Source of the DNA: Phellopilus nigrolimitatus
Taxonomy: Eukaryota > Basidiomycota > Agaricomycetes > Hymenochaetales > Hymenochaetaceae
DNA: 64,000 nucleotides
Direction of reading: 5' to 3'
NCBI GenBank assembly: GCA_021029095.1
Contig: JAJOHG010000124.1
Location: 17,806-81,805 of the forward strand
Under the pieces are notes generated by a model. It did not search any database and had not been told where the DNA came from. It was given only the letters and a program-made list of their open reading frames with translations. Both the position numbers and the translations under genes were made by a program. Shown here piece after piece: positions 11,301-22,288 of this stretch. Positions within the stretch are counted from its first letter, which is position 1. The number at the start of each line of letters is the position of its first letter.

Positions 11301-12554
11301 ATGCCACCACCGGATGAGATGCACACGGCTCAAATTGACAGCGATGGAACGCAATTTGCTTATATCGATTCAGGGGCGCCGCAATCAGATACTTACACGA
11401 CCGTGGTTTGTGTACATGGGTATACTTTCAATGCACGTGAGTTTCGGAATCCTATATAATGTTTTGTTTATTTGACCATAATATTCAACAGTGAACTTTT
11501 CCCGTTTGCTTCCCCTCGCTCACAAGCACGACCTTCGCGTCATTGCGCCCAACCGGCGAGACTATGCTGGCTCAACGCCGTTCTCCGACATTGAGCTCGA
11601 CGTGCTCAATGGGAAGGAGGACCGTGCTCACAAGGATTTTCTCCAGAAGCGCGGCCTCGAGATAGCCCGTTTCCTGGTCTGGATAATCTCGGAGAAGAAG
11701 ATCCCGCAATCAAATGGGACGTCTGGAGGACTGGCACTTCTGGGTTGGTCGTTGGGGAACGTTACGACACTGTCCTTCTTAGCCCATTTAGGCTCGTACC
11801 CACAAGAGATAATAGCTACTCTGGAGCCCTACCTCAGAACGTTTTGTTTATACGGTTGGTGAGCATTTTATTATACATGAACTTGCTATTTACCAGTGTC
11901 TCTTAGATATCCAGAACACATATTTGGGATACCCGAGCCCGGAAGGCGCCTATTCTCCCTTCTCCGATCCAGAGATCCCGCAAGACATGGTCGACGCGGC
12001 TTTCGCGAAATGGATATCATCATATTACGCACATCCTGCGTATTCTGACATCACCGCCGGCGGAACGTCGCCAGGTCGTTCCTTCGAAACTCTGCAGGAT
12101 CGCACACCAGAGAATCCATACCGCAGCTGCACAACAGACACCCTCGCTGCGGAGGAGTCACTATTAGTAACCGACTCAGCACCGGCCGCTCGCTCGGAGC
12201 AGAAGATGGTCTGGAACATCCAGCTTCCTACCTTTCATGACCAGGCTCGACGCGCACTGCTTTTCAGAGACAACGAAGAGTTGCTACCAGAGCTAAACAT
12301 CTGTTCTGTTTATGGGCTCGCGTCCGAGTGGGACGTTCAGTGGGCGGTGTGGGAGCTCGAGAAGGACTACACTAGGTGGCGGGCGGAGGGTATACGAGTC
12401 AGGCCGGTCAAATTCATGCCCGTTGAGGGCGGGAATCACTTTGTGAGCTCTGAAGTAGCTTATTTGTCTCAACAGTGCACTGACAAGTTTTCAGATACAT
12501 TGGGACGACGCAGATAAATTTCTGAAGATGTTGAGGGGTGTAGTCGGCGCGTGA
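11301..12554 (+). CDS. Alpha/beta-hydrolase paralog A
   Basis: Four exons (11301..11436, 11492..11854, 11907..12442, 12495..12554) encode 364 aa. It has an alpha/beta-hydrolase fold: oxyanion-hole V-C-V-H-G-Y near residues 36-41, NRRDYAGSTP at 66-75, the nucleophile elbow L-G-W-S-L-G-N with Ser132, and a catalytic-His candidate in E-G-G-N-H-F at His344. The family hydrolyses esters, epoxides or similar bonds; the substrate is unknown. There is no signal peptide, so it is probably cytosolic. It is one of four paralogs in this window (also 14092, 26238 and 28258). All share exactly the same three intron positions and a first exon of 136 nt. An in-frame second ATG follows after six codons; I start at the first because paralog C and D leaders align there. 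Confidence 0.85.
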
Positions 12555-12714
12555 TGATCTGGCTCCTCAATACTAGCCGATACAGTCAGCTTAAAATATT
12601 GTACTGTACATGTTTGCTAGGCTACGAACTCGATTGTTGATGATGGCGACTCGTAGTCTACTGTTAGATATTTTGTTTATACCAATTGTGTTTTTCGAGT
12701 ATTAACGGCTTTTA

Positions 12715-13470
12715 TCGGAAAAGCTATATGCAATTCAAAGGTCTCAAGAGACGACCGACAGCGACAGCAATAAGTATGCTCCATCTGCAGAAGATCTGCA
12801 CGCCACGCTTGTCCAGAAAGGGACCGATAATGCTCTAGTCGATCACGTTTCAATCGGAGTTCAAACATGGTCTGTGGTCGTCCCCTCGCGTCCTCACTTA
12901 TCAGCCTGTCTCTCCCTCCTACCACTAGCTCCTCTGCGAGAGAAGTCCCCGCTTCAGCTTAAGTTTCTCTCAGCTGCCGCTTGCTACTCCAAGTAAGCAG
13001 CTGCTCCTTTACTTATCGAAGGTCGGATAGCGCGTGCTACCTGATTTCCTGATTTCTGCCACTCGAACCTCACTATGCATTCCGCGACGCGAAGACCTCT
13101 GTATACAGCCCTATATCTCTCAACGTCTTTTTCCCCGGCGTATCGGCCGCTAATCTTCCCCCACTTAGATTAACTCTCGCCTGACTTGCTCAACCTACAT
13201 TCTTCCTTATGGTACTATATTATAATCTCTGCTCGGGCGACCTCTCAATCTCCATAATGTGGCATTCAGATACGGTAAGCACCGTCCGGATTCGTCTACA
13301 AACGGCGTGGAAACGGACGGGCTTGCTGTAAAATAGCCGCGGAAGTTGACGCTTCTCGGATGCTTGGTCGAAGCGAGTCGGTGTGCAACATTAAGCTGCT
13401 GATTAAGATAGCCCCCTAGGCGTTTGGGAATGCCTCATAGCATCGTAAGACACTCTTTTTTGTCTTGGAG
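12715..13470 (-). repeat. Dispersed repeat R2, inverted relative to R1
   Basis: Read on the minus strand, this copy follows R1 through nearly its whole length: the CCAAGACAAAAAAG block, ACGATGCTATGAGGCATTCC, the AATAGCCGCGGAAGTTGACG block on the opposite strand, TAATGTGGCAT, and GATTGAAACGTGATCGACTAG. It has a single copy of the segment duplicated in R1. No protein frame from a transposon is visible. Confidence 0.75.
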
Positions 13471-14038
13471 CGTTTATAGTTCGCTGCTTTTCGTATGGTA
13501 CGTGTTATCTTCTATTCGCTTGTACATGTATATGCTCTCAATATCCACTACAGCCATAAATTACCGTGCTATATACGACGTCATGTTGTAGAAGGGACTG
13601 ATGAAGGGGAAGAAGGGGAAGGTCTCTGAATTTCTAGTGATTACATTTGCGTTCCGTTAAGGGAGTTTTGACAACTGTAATTAAAAAAAGCACATTATAC
13701 TGCTGTCGAATTTTATTTGCTCTCTCATTAATTCATTCTTAGGATGTCCCTCTTGGGTTTGCAAAGAGAGGTCCTGATTCTCTTCGCTGCACTAATTTTT
13801 TTTTCTTGTTTCTGTAAAGTTGTGATTGGTTCTCGATGAGCAATATAACATGATGGTTTCGTGACGTCTAGGTATGTTTTAAACCTGACGCGGGCGCGGG
13901 CATCTTGCTCTTCGTGTGAATCTACATTTATCAAAGTATCAGCTGTACGTACTAGCGGCTCCGTCTGAATCACCCAATCTGTGTTAATAATTACTGATGG
14001 GGAAAACTAAGCGTCATCGATTTAACCGTGAACTGGAA

Positions 14039-14046
14039 TATAAAAG
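14039..14046 (+). promoter_or_regulatory. TATA box of hydrolase B
   Basis: TATAAAAG lies 53 bases before the ATG at 14092. The sequence from here to the ATG (GAACGACTG..., CTCTGAGG, CCTGAAAGC) is nearly repeated before hydrolase C on the opposite strand, where the box reads CATAAAAG. Confidence 0.6.
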
Positions 14047-14091
14047 AACGACTGTTTTCGTTGCAAATCGCTCTGAGGCCCGCCTGAAAGC

Positions 14092-15360
14092 ATGTCATTG
14101 TCGAATGAGATGCAGACCGCGCAGATTGACGGTGATGGAACGCAATTTGCGTACATCGACTCAGGGGCGCCGCAATCCGATACTTACACGACTGTGGTTT
14201 GCGTACATGGGTTTACTTTCAATGCGCGTAAGTTTCGGAATTCTGAATAAACCTTACTCGGCTGACACCTCGATATTCAACAGTGACCTTTTCTCGTCTG
14301 CTTCCCCTCGCTCACAAGTACAACCTTCGCATTATCGCGCTTAATCGGCGAGACTATGCTGGCTCGACGCCATTCTCCGACGCTGAGCTCGACGTAGTCA
14401 GAGGGAAGGATGACCATGCTCACAAGGAGTTTCTCCAGAAGCGCGGCCTCGAGATAGCTCGTTTCCTGGTCTGGGTCATCTCGGAGAAGAAGATCCCGCG
14501 TACCAGTGAAGACGGGACGTTAGGAGGGCTGGCACTTCTGGGCTGGTCGTTGGGGAACGCTACGACACTGTCCTTCCTGGCTCATCTGGACTCGTACCCG
14601 CGCGAAGTAATAATTGCGCTGGAGCCCTACCTTAAAACATTCTTCCTATATGGTTAGTCAGTTTCTCATTGTGTGTTCTGGCCTTGCTATTCACTAGTGT
14701 CCTATAGATGCGCCGAACCAATTCCTGGGATACCCGAATCCGGAAGGCGGCTATTTTATTTTCTCCGACACGGAGATCCCGCAGGACAAGGTCGGCGCGG
14801 CGTTCGCGAGATGGGTATCGTCGTATTTCACACACCCTGCGTATTCCGGCATCGCTACCGGTGGAACGCCGCCAGTCCGTTCCCTCGAGTCTCTGCAGCA
14901 ACGCATGCCCGAGCGTCCCTACCGCGTTTGCACGACAGACACCCTCACAGGTGAGGAGCTCCTCCTGATTACCGAGACGGCGCCGCTCGTGCGCTCGGAG
15001 CAGCAGTTCGCCGAGAACATCCAGGTCGCCACCTTTGGCGAGCAGGCGCGGCGGGCGCTGCTCTTCGGAGCCAACGAGGATTTGCTCCCAAAACTAAATG
15101 TCCGTCATGTCTATGGGCCCGCGTCCGAGTGGCACACACAGTGGGCGGTGTGGGGGCTCGAGAAGGACTACGCTACGTGGCGGGCGGAGGGTAAGCGAGT
15201 CAGGCCGATCCAGTTCATACCCGTGGAGGGCGGGAACCACTTTGTGAGCGCCGAAGCGGCTTATTTCTCTTGGCTCGGCCTCTCGCTGACGAGCTTACAG
15301 ATGCATGTGGACGAGCCGGATATGCTTTTGAAGGTCTTGAAGGATGTAGTCAGTGCGTGA
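14092..15360 (+). CDS. Alpha/beta-hydrolase paralog B
   Basis: Four exons (14092..14227, 14284..14652, 14708..15243, 15301..15360) encode 366 aa. It has the same layout as paralog A: V-C-V-H-G-F oxyanion segment, L-G-W-S-L-G-N nucleophile elbow, E-G-G-N-H-F histidine. Its third intron (15244..15300) is 57 nt, a multiple of three without a stop codon, so unspliced RNA would still be translatable with 19 extra residues. Paralogs A and C have 52 and 58 nt at that place, which is why I treat it as an intron. The 3' half is clearly richer in GC than in the other paralogs, in step with its position next to the GC-rich block. No signal peptide is present and the substrate is unknown. Confidence 0.85.
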
Positions 15361-15990
15361 TGCGCTGTCACCTGGAGGTTCGCTTGAGATAACATCAAGC
15401 CTGCGGGCCCCGGACGTTAAGAATGTTTGTTTTTATGTAATGTATTTCGTTTGCGACGGCTCTTGTTTCGCCGGAAGTTGTATATGTGACTGAAAGCGAC
15501 CAGTGGATAAATCGTGCAGCGACGCGATTACTTCTGCATACATACTGTATGTCCCTAATCTCTCAAGATTTGTCTTCCTAGTCGTGGGCTGACTGAAGAT
15601 GGCGCGTCTCAAGATGTGCGGTCAGTTACCCTGACCTGTCTGAGACGTTTCAGACCTGACGCAGGCGCAGGCATGCTGGTCTTCCTTTCCCGGCGTCCGA
15701 GTTCCGGTTCGTCGACCGAGTGCGCGGGACTTGTGTGAGATATGGCGCGAGCTGCACAGCAACCCATCTTTGTCGGTCGATAAATGTTCGAATGCAGAGA
15801 GAATAACCATCCTGAGATCCGTCCGCTTGTTCTATTCAGAGCATAAGTAAATGAGTACAGCAACAAAGGGTAAGCAAAACAACAAAGAATAAAAAAACCG
15901 GTCCGAAAACGTTCAGAAGCATTACAACAGCGAAATAGGTTAGCTATCCTTAGGAATATGCGGCATCCTAACCTGCCAAAAACCGTCTGT
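15361..15990. other. Convergent intergenic region (hydrolase B / MYND gene)
   Basis: I find no supported gene. A 32-base stretch at about 15653-15684 (CCTGACGCAGGCGCAGGCAT...) matches 13882-13913 upstream of hydrolase B with a handful of mismatches, giving weak direct repeats around that gene. Confidence 0.4.
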
Positions 15991-18261
15991 CTACGACGGA
16001 CACCTGCAGTCCGGATAGTTGTCCGCCCCGCGTCCGACAATCTCGTCGATCCGGCCCTCCAGCGCGCGCACGCGGAGGCACGCGGCGGCGCCCGCCTCCC
16101 CCGCGCGCACGCCAAGGCGGTCGAGCACCAAGTCGACGAGGTCCCACCCCGCGCGCAGCGCGCGCCCCGCGCCATCGACCGCGCCGGCGCGGCGCACGGC
16201 GCGCGGGGCGGGGCGACGGCACTCCGCGACGTCCGCGTGGTCCGGGCACGGCAGCCGCTTCCCGTGCGCGGGCCACCCGCCGCCCGGCGCGCACGGCGCG
16301 TACGCCCACGCGACGCTGCGCCCGTGCGGGCGGATCGTGCGCAGGAGCGTGTGTACGTGGGGCGACGGCGGCGGGGCGCTGCTGCTGGTGGACCTGGAGC
16401 TGCCCGCACTGCTGGGCGCCGCCGCGGCGAGCGCTGCGAGCGGCCGGGCGGCGGCGCGCTGCGCGCGCTGGAAGCGGCGGATGGAAGCGGCGGAGGCGGG
16501 CGGCGCGTCTGGGTGCGCGTAGTCCGTGGCGGCCTCAACGGCCGGGAAGGGCGCGAGCGTCGGGCGGGGCAGCGTGGAGTAGTCGGCGCTGATACCGAGC
16601 GTGCGGAGGGGCGTGCCGGGGAACGCGCGCGCGGCGAGCGCGAGGAGGCCCGGGAGGTGGCGCGCGGCGTCCGTCTCGGCGAGGAAGCGCAGGAACGGCG
16701 CGTCGCTCTCGTCATCGTCGTCGTCTGTTCGTGTGTGCGAATCACGTGAGCACGTTTTGGCGTTGGATGGGACGGGCTGGTGCACTTGCCGTTTTCCGCC
16801 GCCGGGACGGCGTAGTCGGTGTTTGACGTGGAGTCGACGGACTGGCATTCTTCTGTGCAGTGTGACAGGCGTCTGCAACCTGCGCACCATCGCAGGGGTT
16901 GCCAAGGAGCCTCCGTCTTGAATATGTCGGGATTAGAGTGAGCACGCTTCGGGGAGACACCGGCGGGGAAGACACGTACGCACATTGTTACAAGATGATT
17001 CGAATATTCGGAGGACGATGAAGCGCTCCAAAAAGAGATCCGCGAATGCCTTCCATTCCTTAGCAAAACAACTACGTTCGAGTTTCTTCCGCAGGCGGTC
17101 TTCGGGGATTGACATGAAGGCGTCAGCCAAAGTGTGGATGAGAGAGCGAGACAGTAGACAGTGGACCATGTGTGTAGCCAGGAGCTGCCTAGCTCTTTCG
17201 AGAGCGCTTTTCCGGAGTGCAGGGAGGACGGGCGCGGAGTCGACGAACGCCTGGAGAAAGCCGTACTGGAGAGCCTGGGACGCGTAGAGCGCAGTGGGTA
17301 TGATCTTCAGGCGGCTGTAGTAGAAATTTATGAACTCCTCGAGGACGAGGACCTTCTTCGCGTCCGCACCGTTGATGCCCCTGCCCGCGAACGCGGCGAA
17401 GATTCGTGTGACGGCGGGCACCTCGCCGCCGTCGAGCAGGCCCTGGCGCAGCGGGTGCGGCGCGCACGCGGACAGCACGCCGAGCGTCTGCAGCAGCGCG
17501 CGCAGCGCCGCGTAGTCGACGGGCGCCGTCGTGACGCACGCGCGGAGGCGCACGAGTGCGAGCTGCGCGACGTGGGCTGCGTCGAACTTGGCCGCGCGCA
17601 GGAGCGTGTCCGCGAGCAGCCGCGTGCGGCGCGCGTCTCCCGCGGCCGCGCGGAAGACGGCGCGCAGCGCGGTGTCCGCACCCGCGCCCGCATCGCGCGA
17701 GTCGGCGCGCAGCCAGAGCTGCGCGGCGAGCGTGCCCGCGCGGGCGTCGCAGAGGGGCGGCGCGCCGGAGACGGCGTACGCGGCGGCGAGCACGGCGGAG
17801 GGCGCGGCGAGGGCGGCGGGCCAAAGTGTGTCGTGCGGGGGCGGGGCGAGGACGCAGACCTCGAGGACGCGCAGGGCGCAGTCGAGCACGGCGGGCCAGT
17901 GGCGCGCGAGGGCGACGCGGAGGGGACGGTCGGCGGCGAGGAAGGGGCGCAGGGCGGCGAGCGCGGCGAGAGCGCCAACCGCGAGCGCGAGCGCGGGCGA
18001 GGGGTGCCGCGCAGCGCAGCAGCTACGCACGGCGTAGCGGTAGGCGGGGCGCTGTGCGGGCGCGAGGTGGGCGCAGAGGGCCTCGAGCGCGGGGCGGCCG
18101 AGCTGCGGGGGCAGGGCGGCGGGTGCGTGCGCGGCGAGGGCATGCACGGCGGGGAGATAGCCGTCGGCTGCGCGGGCGACGGCGACGGCGGGGTCGGCGC
18201 GGAGGAGGTCGTCGGCGTCGTGCTGGATGGCGGCGAGCTGGGCGTCGGAGAGGATGGGCAT
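15991..18261 (-). CDS. MYND-type zinc-finger protein (frame apparently disrupted)
   Basis: On the minus strand, exon 1 is 18261..16984 (426 codons, Ala/Leu-rich, helical, no known domain). A 67-nt intron follows (16983..16917, with CTAAT branch-like sequence), then exon 2 is 16916..15991. Exon 2 opens with an MYND-like zinc knuckle, W-C-A-G-C-R-R-L-S-H-C-T-E-E-C-Q-S-V-D, around 16890-16830. MYND fingers bind zinc and partner proteins. Directly after Q-S-V-D the reading must shift by one base to continue as HVKHRLRR and then a convincing C-terminal region (FLRFLAETDAARHLPGLLAL ... GWDLVDLVLDRLGVR ... DEIVGRGADNYPD). The expected residue at the junction is the Trp of the MYND D-W pair, so a single missing base near 16830 is the simplest reading; a 32-nt intron is the alternative. 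The second zinc-ligand Cys of the first pair is also not evident. It is divergent from the GGTase gene, only 70 bases away. Confidence 0.65.
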
Positions 18262-18331
18262 GGCTCTTCCACTTCTATGTGAAAAGAAGGCGTACTGTAG
18301 ACGTGGACAACTTTACCCCCGTGCGAACATC
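18262..18331. promoter_or_regulatory. Very short shared divergent promoter
   Basis: Only 70 bases separate the start codons of the MYND gene (-) and the GGTase-I beta gene (+), or 91 if the second ATG at 18353 is used. Both transcripts must therefore start within, or have promoter elements overlapping, this interval or the opposite gene. No TATA box is visible. Confidence 0.6.
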
Positions 18332-20071
18332 ATGCCTTTGTCAGTGTCTCCCATGGCCGCCGCCGACCCCGCCGACGACGTCCCCGACGTCCCCGACGCC
18401 GCCCTCGCCGCCCTCGACAAACCCGGCCACGCCAGCTTCTGCATGCGCTGCCTGTACGGCCTGCCCGCCGCCATGGCCGAGGCCGACTCCTCGCGGTGAG
18501 CAGCCCGCGCCCGCGTCCGTCTTTGGTTTTGGGGTCTGACGCGCGCGGCGCCCAGCATCGCGGTCGGCTTCTACTGTCTCGGCGCGCTCGACCTGCTCGG
18601 CCTGCTTGACGCGCGCGTGCGCACCGCGGAGCGCGCTGCGTGGCGCGCGTGGGTCTGGGCGCAGCAGGTGCCGCGCCCCGTGCGCAGGTGAGTGCGCTTC
18701 CCCCGGAGTAACAGCATCGGTGACGACGCGTCGATAAAGCACAGGCGCGGAGGCGGACAAGCACGAGCACGTCGGCGGGTTCCGCCCGTCCCCGTTCATG
18801 CGCGTCGAGCGGGTGCGTTTTCCTGTCTTCTCCCCTTAAAACGTCTGGACTGACCGCGCGCGCACAGGAAGCGCCCGCCGCGGACGCGGACCCGCCGCAC
18901 CTCATCATGACGTACACCGCGCTGCTCGCGCTCGCGGTGCTGCGCGACGACTTCGGCGCGCTCGACCGGCACGGGCTCGTCGGGCTGCTGCGCGCGACGC
19001 AGCAGGCGGACGGCAGGTGCGTTACGTCCGGCGCTCTCTCGCGTGTGTGTATGCGTTTGGACTGACGGGTTGACGGCCGGCGACAGCTTCACGGCGCGCC
19101 CCGGGCAGGGCGAGGCGGACCTGCGCATGGTGTACACGGCGTTCGCGATCTCGGCGATGCTGGACGACTGGCGCGGCGTCGACGTGCCGCGCGCGCTCGG
19201 CTTCGTCCACCGGTGCCTTGTGCGTTCTCAACAGCTTTTTTTCTTCCTCCCGTAAAATTTATTGACTTGCCCCTGCGGGCGTGCCCCTGCAGAGCTACGA
19301 AGGCGGGTTCGGACAGGCGCCGGGAAACGAGGCGACAGGTACGTCAAAATTTTCTATTTTTCTTTTTCTTGTGGATTTTTCTTATCTACGGAGGCACGGC
19401 TGCCTCGTCCCTTATCTCTGCCCGCGCCGCGCTCCCACATATTCAGTTCCCAGCCAAAAACAAATAGCCTTTTGGATTATAGCCTCGCCATCGCACGCTT
19501 ACGCTTTCTTTCTTTCTTTATGTTCTTTCCGCAGGCGGGCCGACGTACTGCGCGCTCGCGGCGCTCGCGCTCGCGCCAGCGGCCCATGCGGAGCAGGCGG
19601 CGCTCGGGGCGGGGGCGCGGCGGCGGACGCTGCGGTGGCTCGCGCAGCGGCAGTCGGGCGCGGAGGGCGGGTTCGGCGGGCGCACGGAGAAGGGCGCGGA
19701 CGCGTGCTACAGCTTCTGGTGCGGCGCCGCGCTGGACGTGCGTGCTATTCCTCCGCTGCTTGAAAAAGATTTACTGAATGCGGGGCGAACAGATATTGGG
19801 CGCGGGCGCGCTCGTTGCGCGCGCGCCGCACGCGGGGTTTCTGGCGGGGTGCCAGTTCCGCGTGGGCGGGCTGGCGAAGGCGCCCGGGGAGCTCGCGGAC
19901 CCGTACCACACGTACCTGGCGCTCGCGGCGCTGGCTTTGTACCCGCCCGGCGACGGCGAAGGAGGCGGAGAGGAGGACGCGAGCTGGCGGTTGCCGCGGC
20001 TGGACGCGCTGCTGAACGCGACGGAGGAGACGGCGGCGTGGGCTCGGGCGAAGATTTCTGGGAAGGGCTAG
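18332..20071 (+). CDS. CDC43: Geranylgeranyltransferase type I, beta subunit
   Basis: Eight exons (18332..18495, 18556..18687, 18740..18812, 18868..19016, 19087..19219, 19293..19338, 19535..19737, 19793..20071) give 392 aa. It matches protein prenyltransferase beta subunits of the GGTase-I kind: HASFCMRCLYGLP, IAVGFYCLGALDLLG, HLIMTYTALLAL, SFTARPGQGEADLRMVYTA, SYEGGFGQAPGNEATGGPTY, then DACYSFW and DPYHTYLAL. The expected zinc ligands are present as Asp288, Cys290 and His339. With the alpha subunit (not in this window) the enzyme attaches geranylgeranyl to CaaX-end proteins such as Rho/Cdc42 GTPases in the cytosol. The length fits the family (about 370-400). The intron at 19339..19534 is unusually long (196 nt) for this locus. 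A second in-frame ATG at 18353 (CCCATGG) has better start context and could be the real start. The Cdc43 name is by family resemblance. Confidence 0.85.
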
Positions 20072-20377
20072 CTAGTGGTAACAAATGTAATTCTAATTTT
20101 TTTTTCTTTCTTTTCTTCTTTCTTTCGGATTGGATCCCGGGACCGGATCTTGAGACATACGTCCGAGAGCGAGAGCCAGACGGATCTTAGCCATTGTTTG
20201 CGTGGATTTCGCCAGGGCTGCGAACGTGCTCGGCGAGACAAATGAGCGTGAACGTGGTCAGGAGAGACAGCAGCTCACCAGCTCGCGACACGATGGCGAG
20301 GACTAGACTACACAACTGATCACCTGCAGGGTCCCCAAGGCGTATTTAATCATCTTCCTCTTTCTTTTTTCTTGCGC
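20072..20377. other. Intergenic, GGTase / glutamate dehydrogenase
   Basis: This 306-base gap has a T/C-rich tract at 20097-20125. It serves as 3' region of the first gene and promoter of the second. Nothing else is visible. Confidence 0.6.
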
Positions 20378-22255
20378 ATGTCGTCCTCCAACACATCCAA
20401 CGACGCCGCCGCCGCGCCGCTCGGCGCGCGCGACGCCAGCGCACACATCCTCCAGAACGCTCCCGGATACACCACCCCCGTCTTCGCAGGCAAGGCCGCC
20501 CAGCGCGCAGCCGTCGAGCGCCTCGTTGCAGCCAGCGGCTTCGTCCCCGCGCCCCTCGTCGCCCACGAGGTCGCCTGGTTCTACGACAACCTCGGCATCG
20601 ACGACACCTACTTCGCCGGCGAGCAGCCTGCCGGCGTCGCCGACCACGTCCTCGCCCTCTTCGGCGCCAAGATACTCGCCTACACAAAGCACGACCCCGC
20701 CGCCCTCTCCGTCGAGCTCGAGAAGATCGCTCCCGACGGCAGCGGCGCGACGTTCATACACACCAGCGCCCCCGGCGTCTCCGCCACCACAGGCCCCGGC
20801 GCGACCTGCGAGCGCCGCATCGACGCCCTCTTCCTCGACGAGTCCACCCCCGCCAAGTGCTACCGCCTCGAGACATACCGCTCCGGCGGCGGCGTCTCCG
20901 CGACCGCCCCCCAGCAGCTGCGCTGCTACTTCATCTCCCGCTGCACCTTCCCCGCGCCCGCGGCCTCCGGGCCCGATTCGCAGCCAAGGACGCTGCCCGA
21001 CGGGTCGACTGACATCCGCGCCGTGTCCGACCCCGTCTTCCTCGAAAAGGTCACCAAGAACACGCTCGCGATCTACCAGGCCGTGCTCGCGAGCGTCGAG
21101 CGGCGCTTCGGGCCCGTCATCGAGGCCTTCGACGTCGAGGGCTCGCGCGAGAAGCGGCTCGTCATCGGCTTCCGCATGGGCGGCACCACCGCCTTCTTCT
21201 CCGCGCTCGCCGACCTCTACCACTTCTACGCGCTCTACGCCTCGCGCAAGTACGTCGAGCAGTTCTCCAACGGCGTCACCATCGTCTCGCTCTACCTCAA
21301 CCCGCTGCCGGATGCCCCCGCGGGCGTCCCGCCCATCGAGCACGCCGTCGTGCAGGTCATGAAGGAGGCGTCCCTCCTCTTCTGCCTCCCCGCGAACCCC
21401 TTCTTCCGGCGCGCCGACGGCGCCCGCGCGGGCCACGCCGTGCAGGAGGCCACGTACGCGTACGCCGGCTGGGTCTTCGCGCAGCACTTCTGCAACCGCC
21501 TCGGCCCCGCGTACCTCGCGCTGCGCAACACGCTCGACGCCGCGAACCCGTCCCACGCGGAGGTCCTCAACGACATCAAGCGCCGCTTCCGCGAGGAGAC
21601 CTTCACGCGCGAGAGCATCATGGACGTCGTCGCCGCGCACCCCGCGCTCGTGCGCCTGCTCTACGTCAACTTTGCCATGACGCACTACCCGCACGCCGCC
21701 GCAGGCGGCGAGCTCGTGCCGACGATCTCGTTCCAGCGCCTGCAGGTCGCGCAGCCGCTCTCCGACGCGGAGCTGCTCGCGCGCATCCGGCGCACGGCCG
21801 CGAACGCGCACGCGGTGCAGGTGCTCGAGAGCTTCCTCGTGTTCAACAAGGCCGTGCTCAAGACGAACTTCTACCAGCCGACCAAGGTCGCGCTCGCGTT
21901 CCGCCTCGCGCCGGACTTCCTCCCCGAGGCAGAGTACCCGACGCGCCCCTTCGGCATGTTCTTCGTGCTCGGCTCCGAGTTCCGCGGCTTCCACATCCGC
22001 TTCCGCGACGTCGCACGCGGGGGGATACGTATCGTGCGCTCGCGGAATAAGGAGTGCGTTTCTGCCCACCGTCTTCTTCTTCTTCTTCTTCTTGTCCATT
22101 CCGGTTCTTTTGCTGATTAAAGGGGACGTGCAGAAACTACTCGATCAACCAGCGCCAGCTGTGCGTGCTTTCTTTTCCCTTTGCTTTTGTACGCCTGCTG
22201 ACGGGGGGCGGGCGTGCAGGTTCGACGAGAACTACGCGCTCGCGGCGACGCAGTC

Positions 22256-22288
<33 letters not shown>

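Larger units (their letters stand above)
12555..14091. other. Region between hydrolases A and B, mostly repeat R2
   Basis: Apart from R2 (12715-13470) I find no gene. The last 100 bases are the promoter of hydrolase B, with its TATA box at 14039. Confidence 0.6.

Noticed and set aside
15609..17066. 485-codon minus-strand open frame through the MYND region
   Set aside because: Only the part around the MYND knuckle is in the true frame; the rest is Arg/Ser/Pro noise while the adjacent frame carries the protein-like C-terminus.
17161..18282. 373-codon open frame on + opposite the MYND gene
   Set aside because: Same GC-driven shadow effect; low-complexity Arg/Gly/Glu content and no start context.
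20303..22099. 598-codon open frame antisense to GDH2
   Set aside because: It lies wholly opposite the long GDH2 exon 1. With G/C-ending codons the antisense frame lacks stops; its sequence is Glu/Val/Arg/Gly repeats with no domain.
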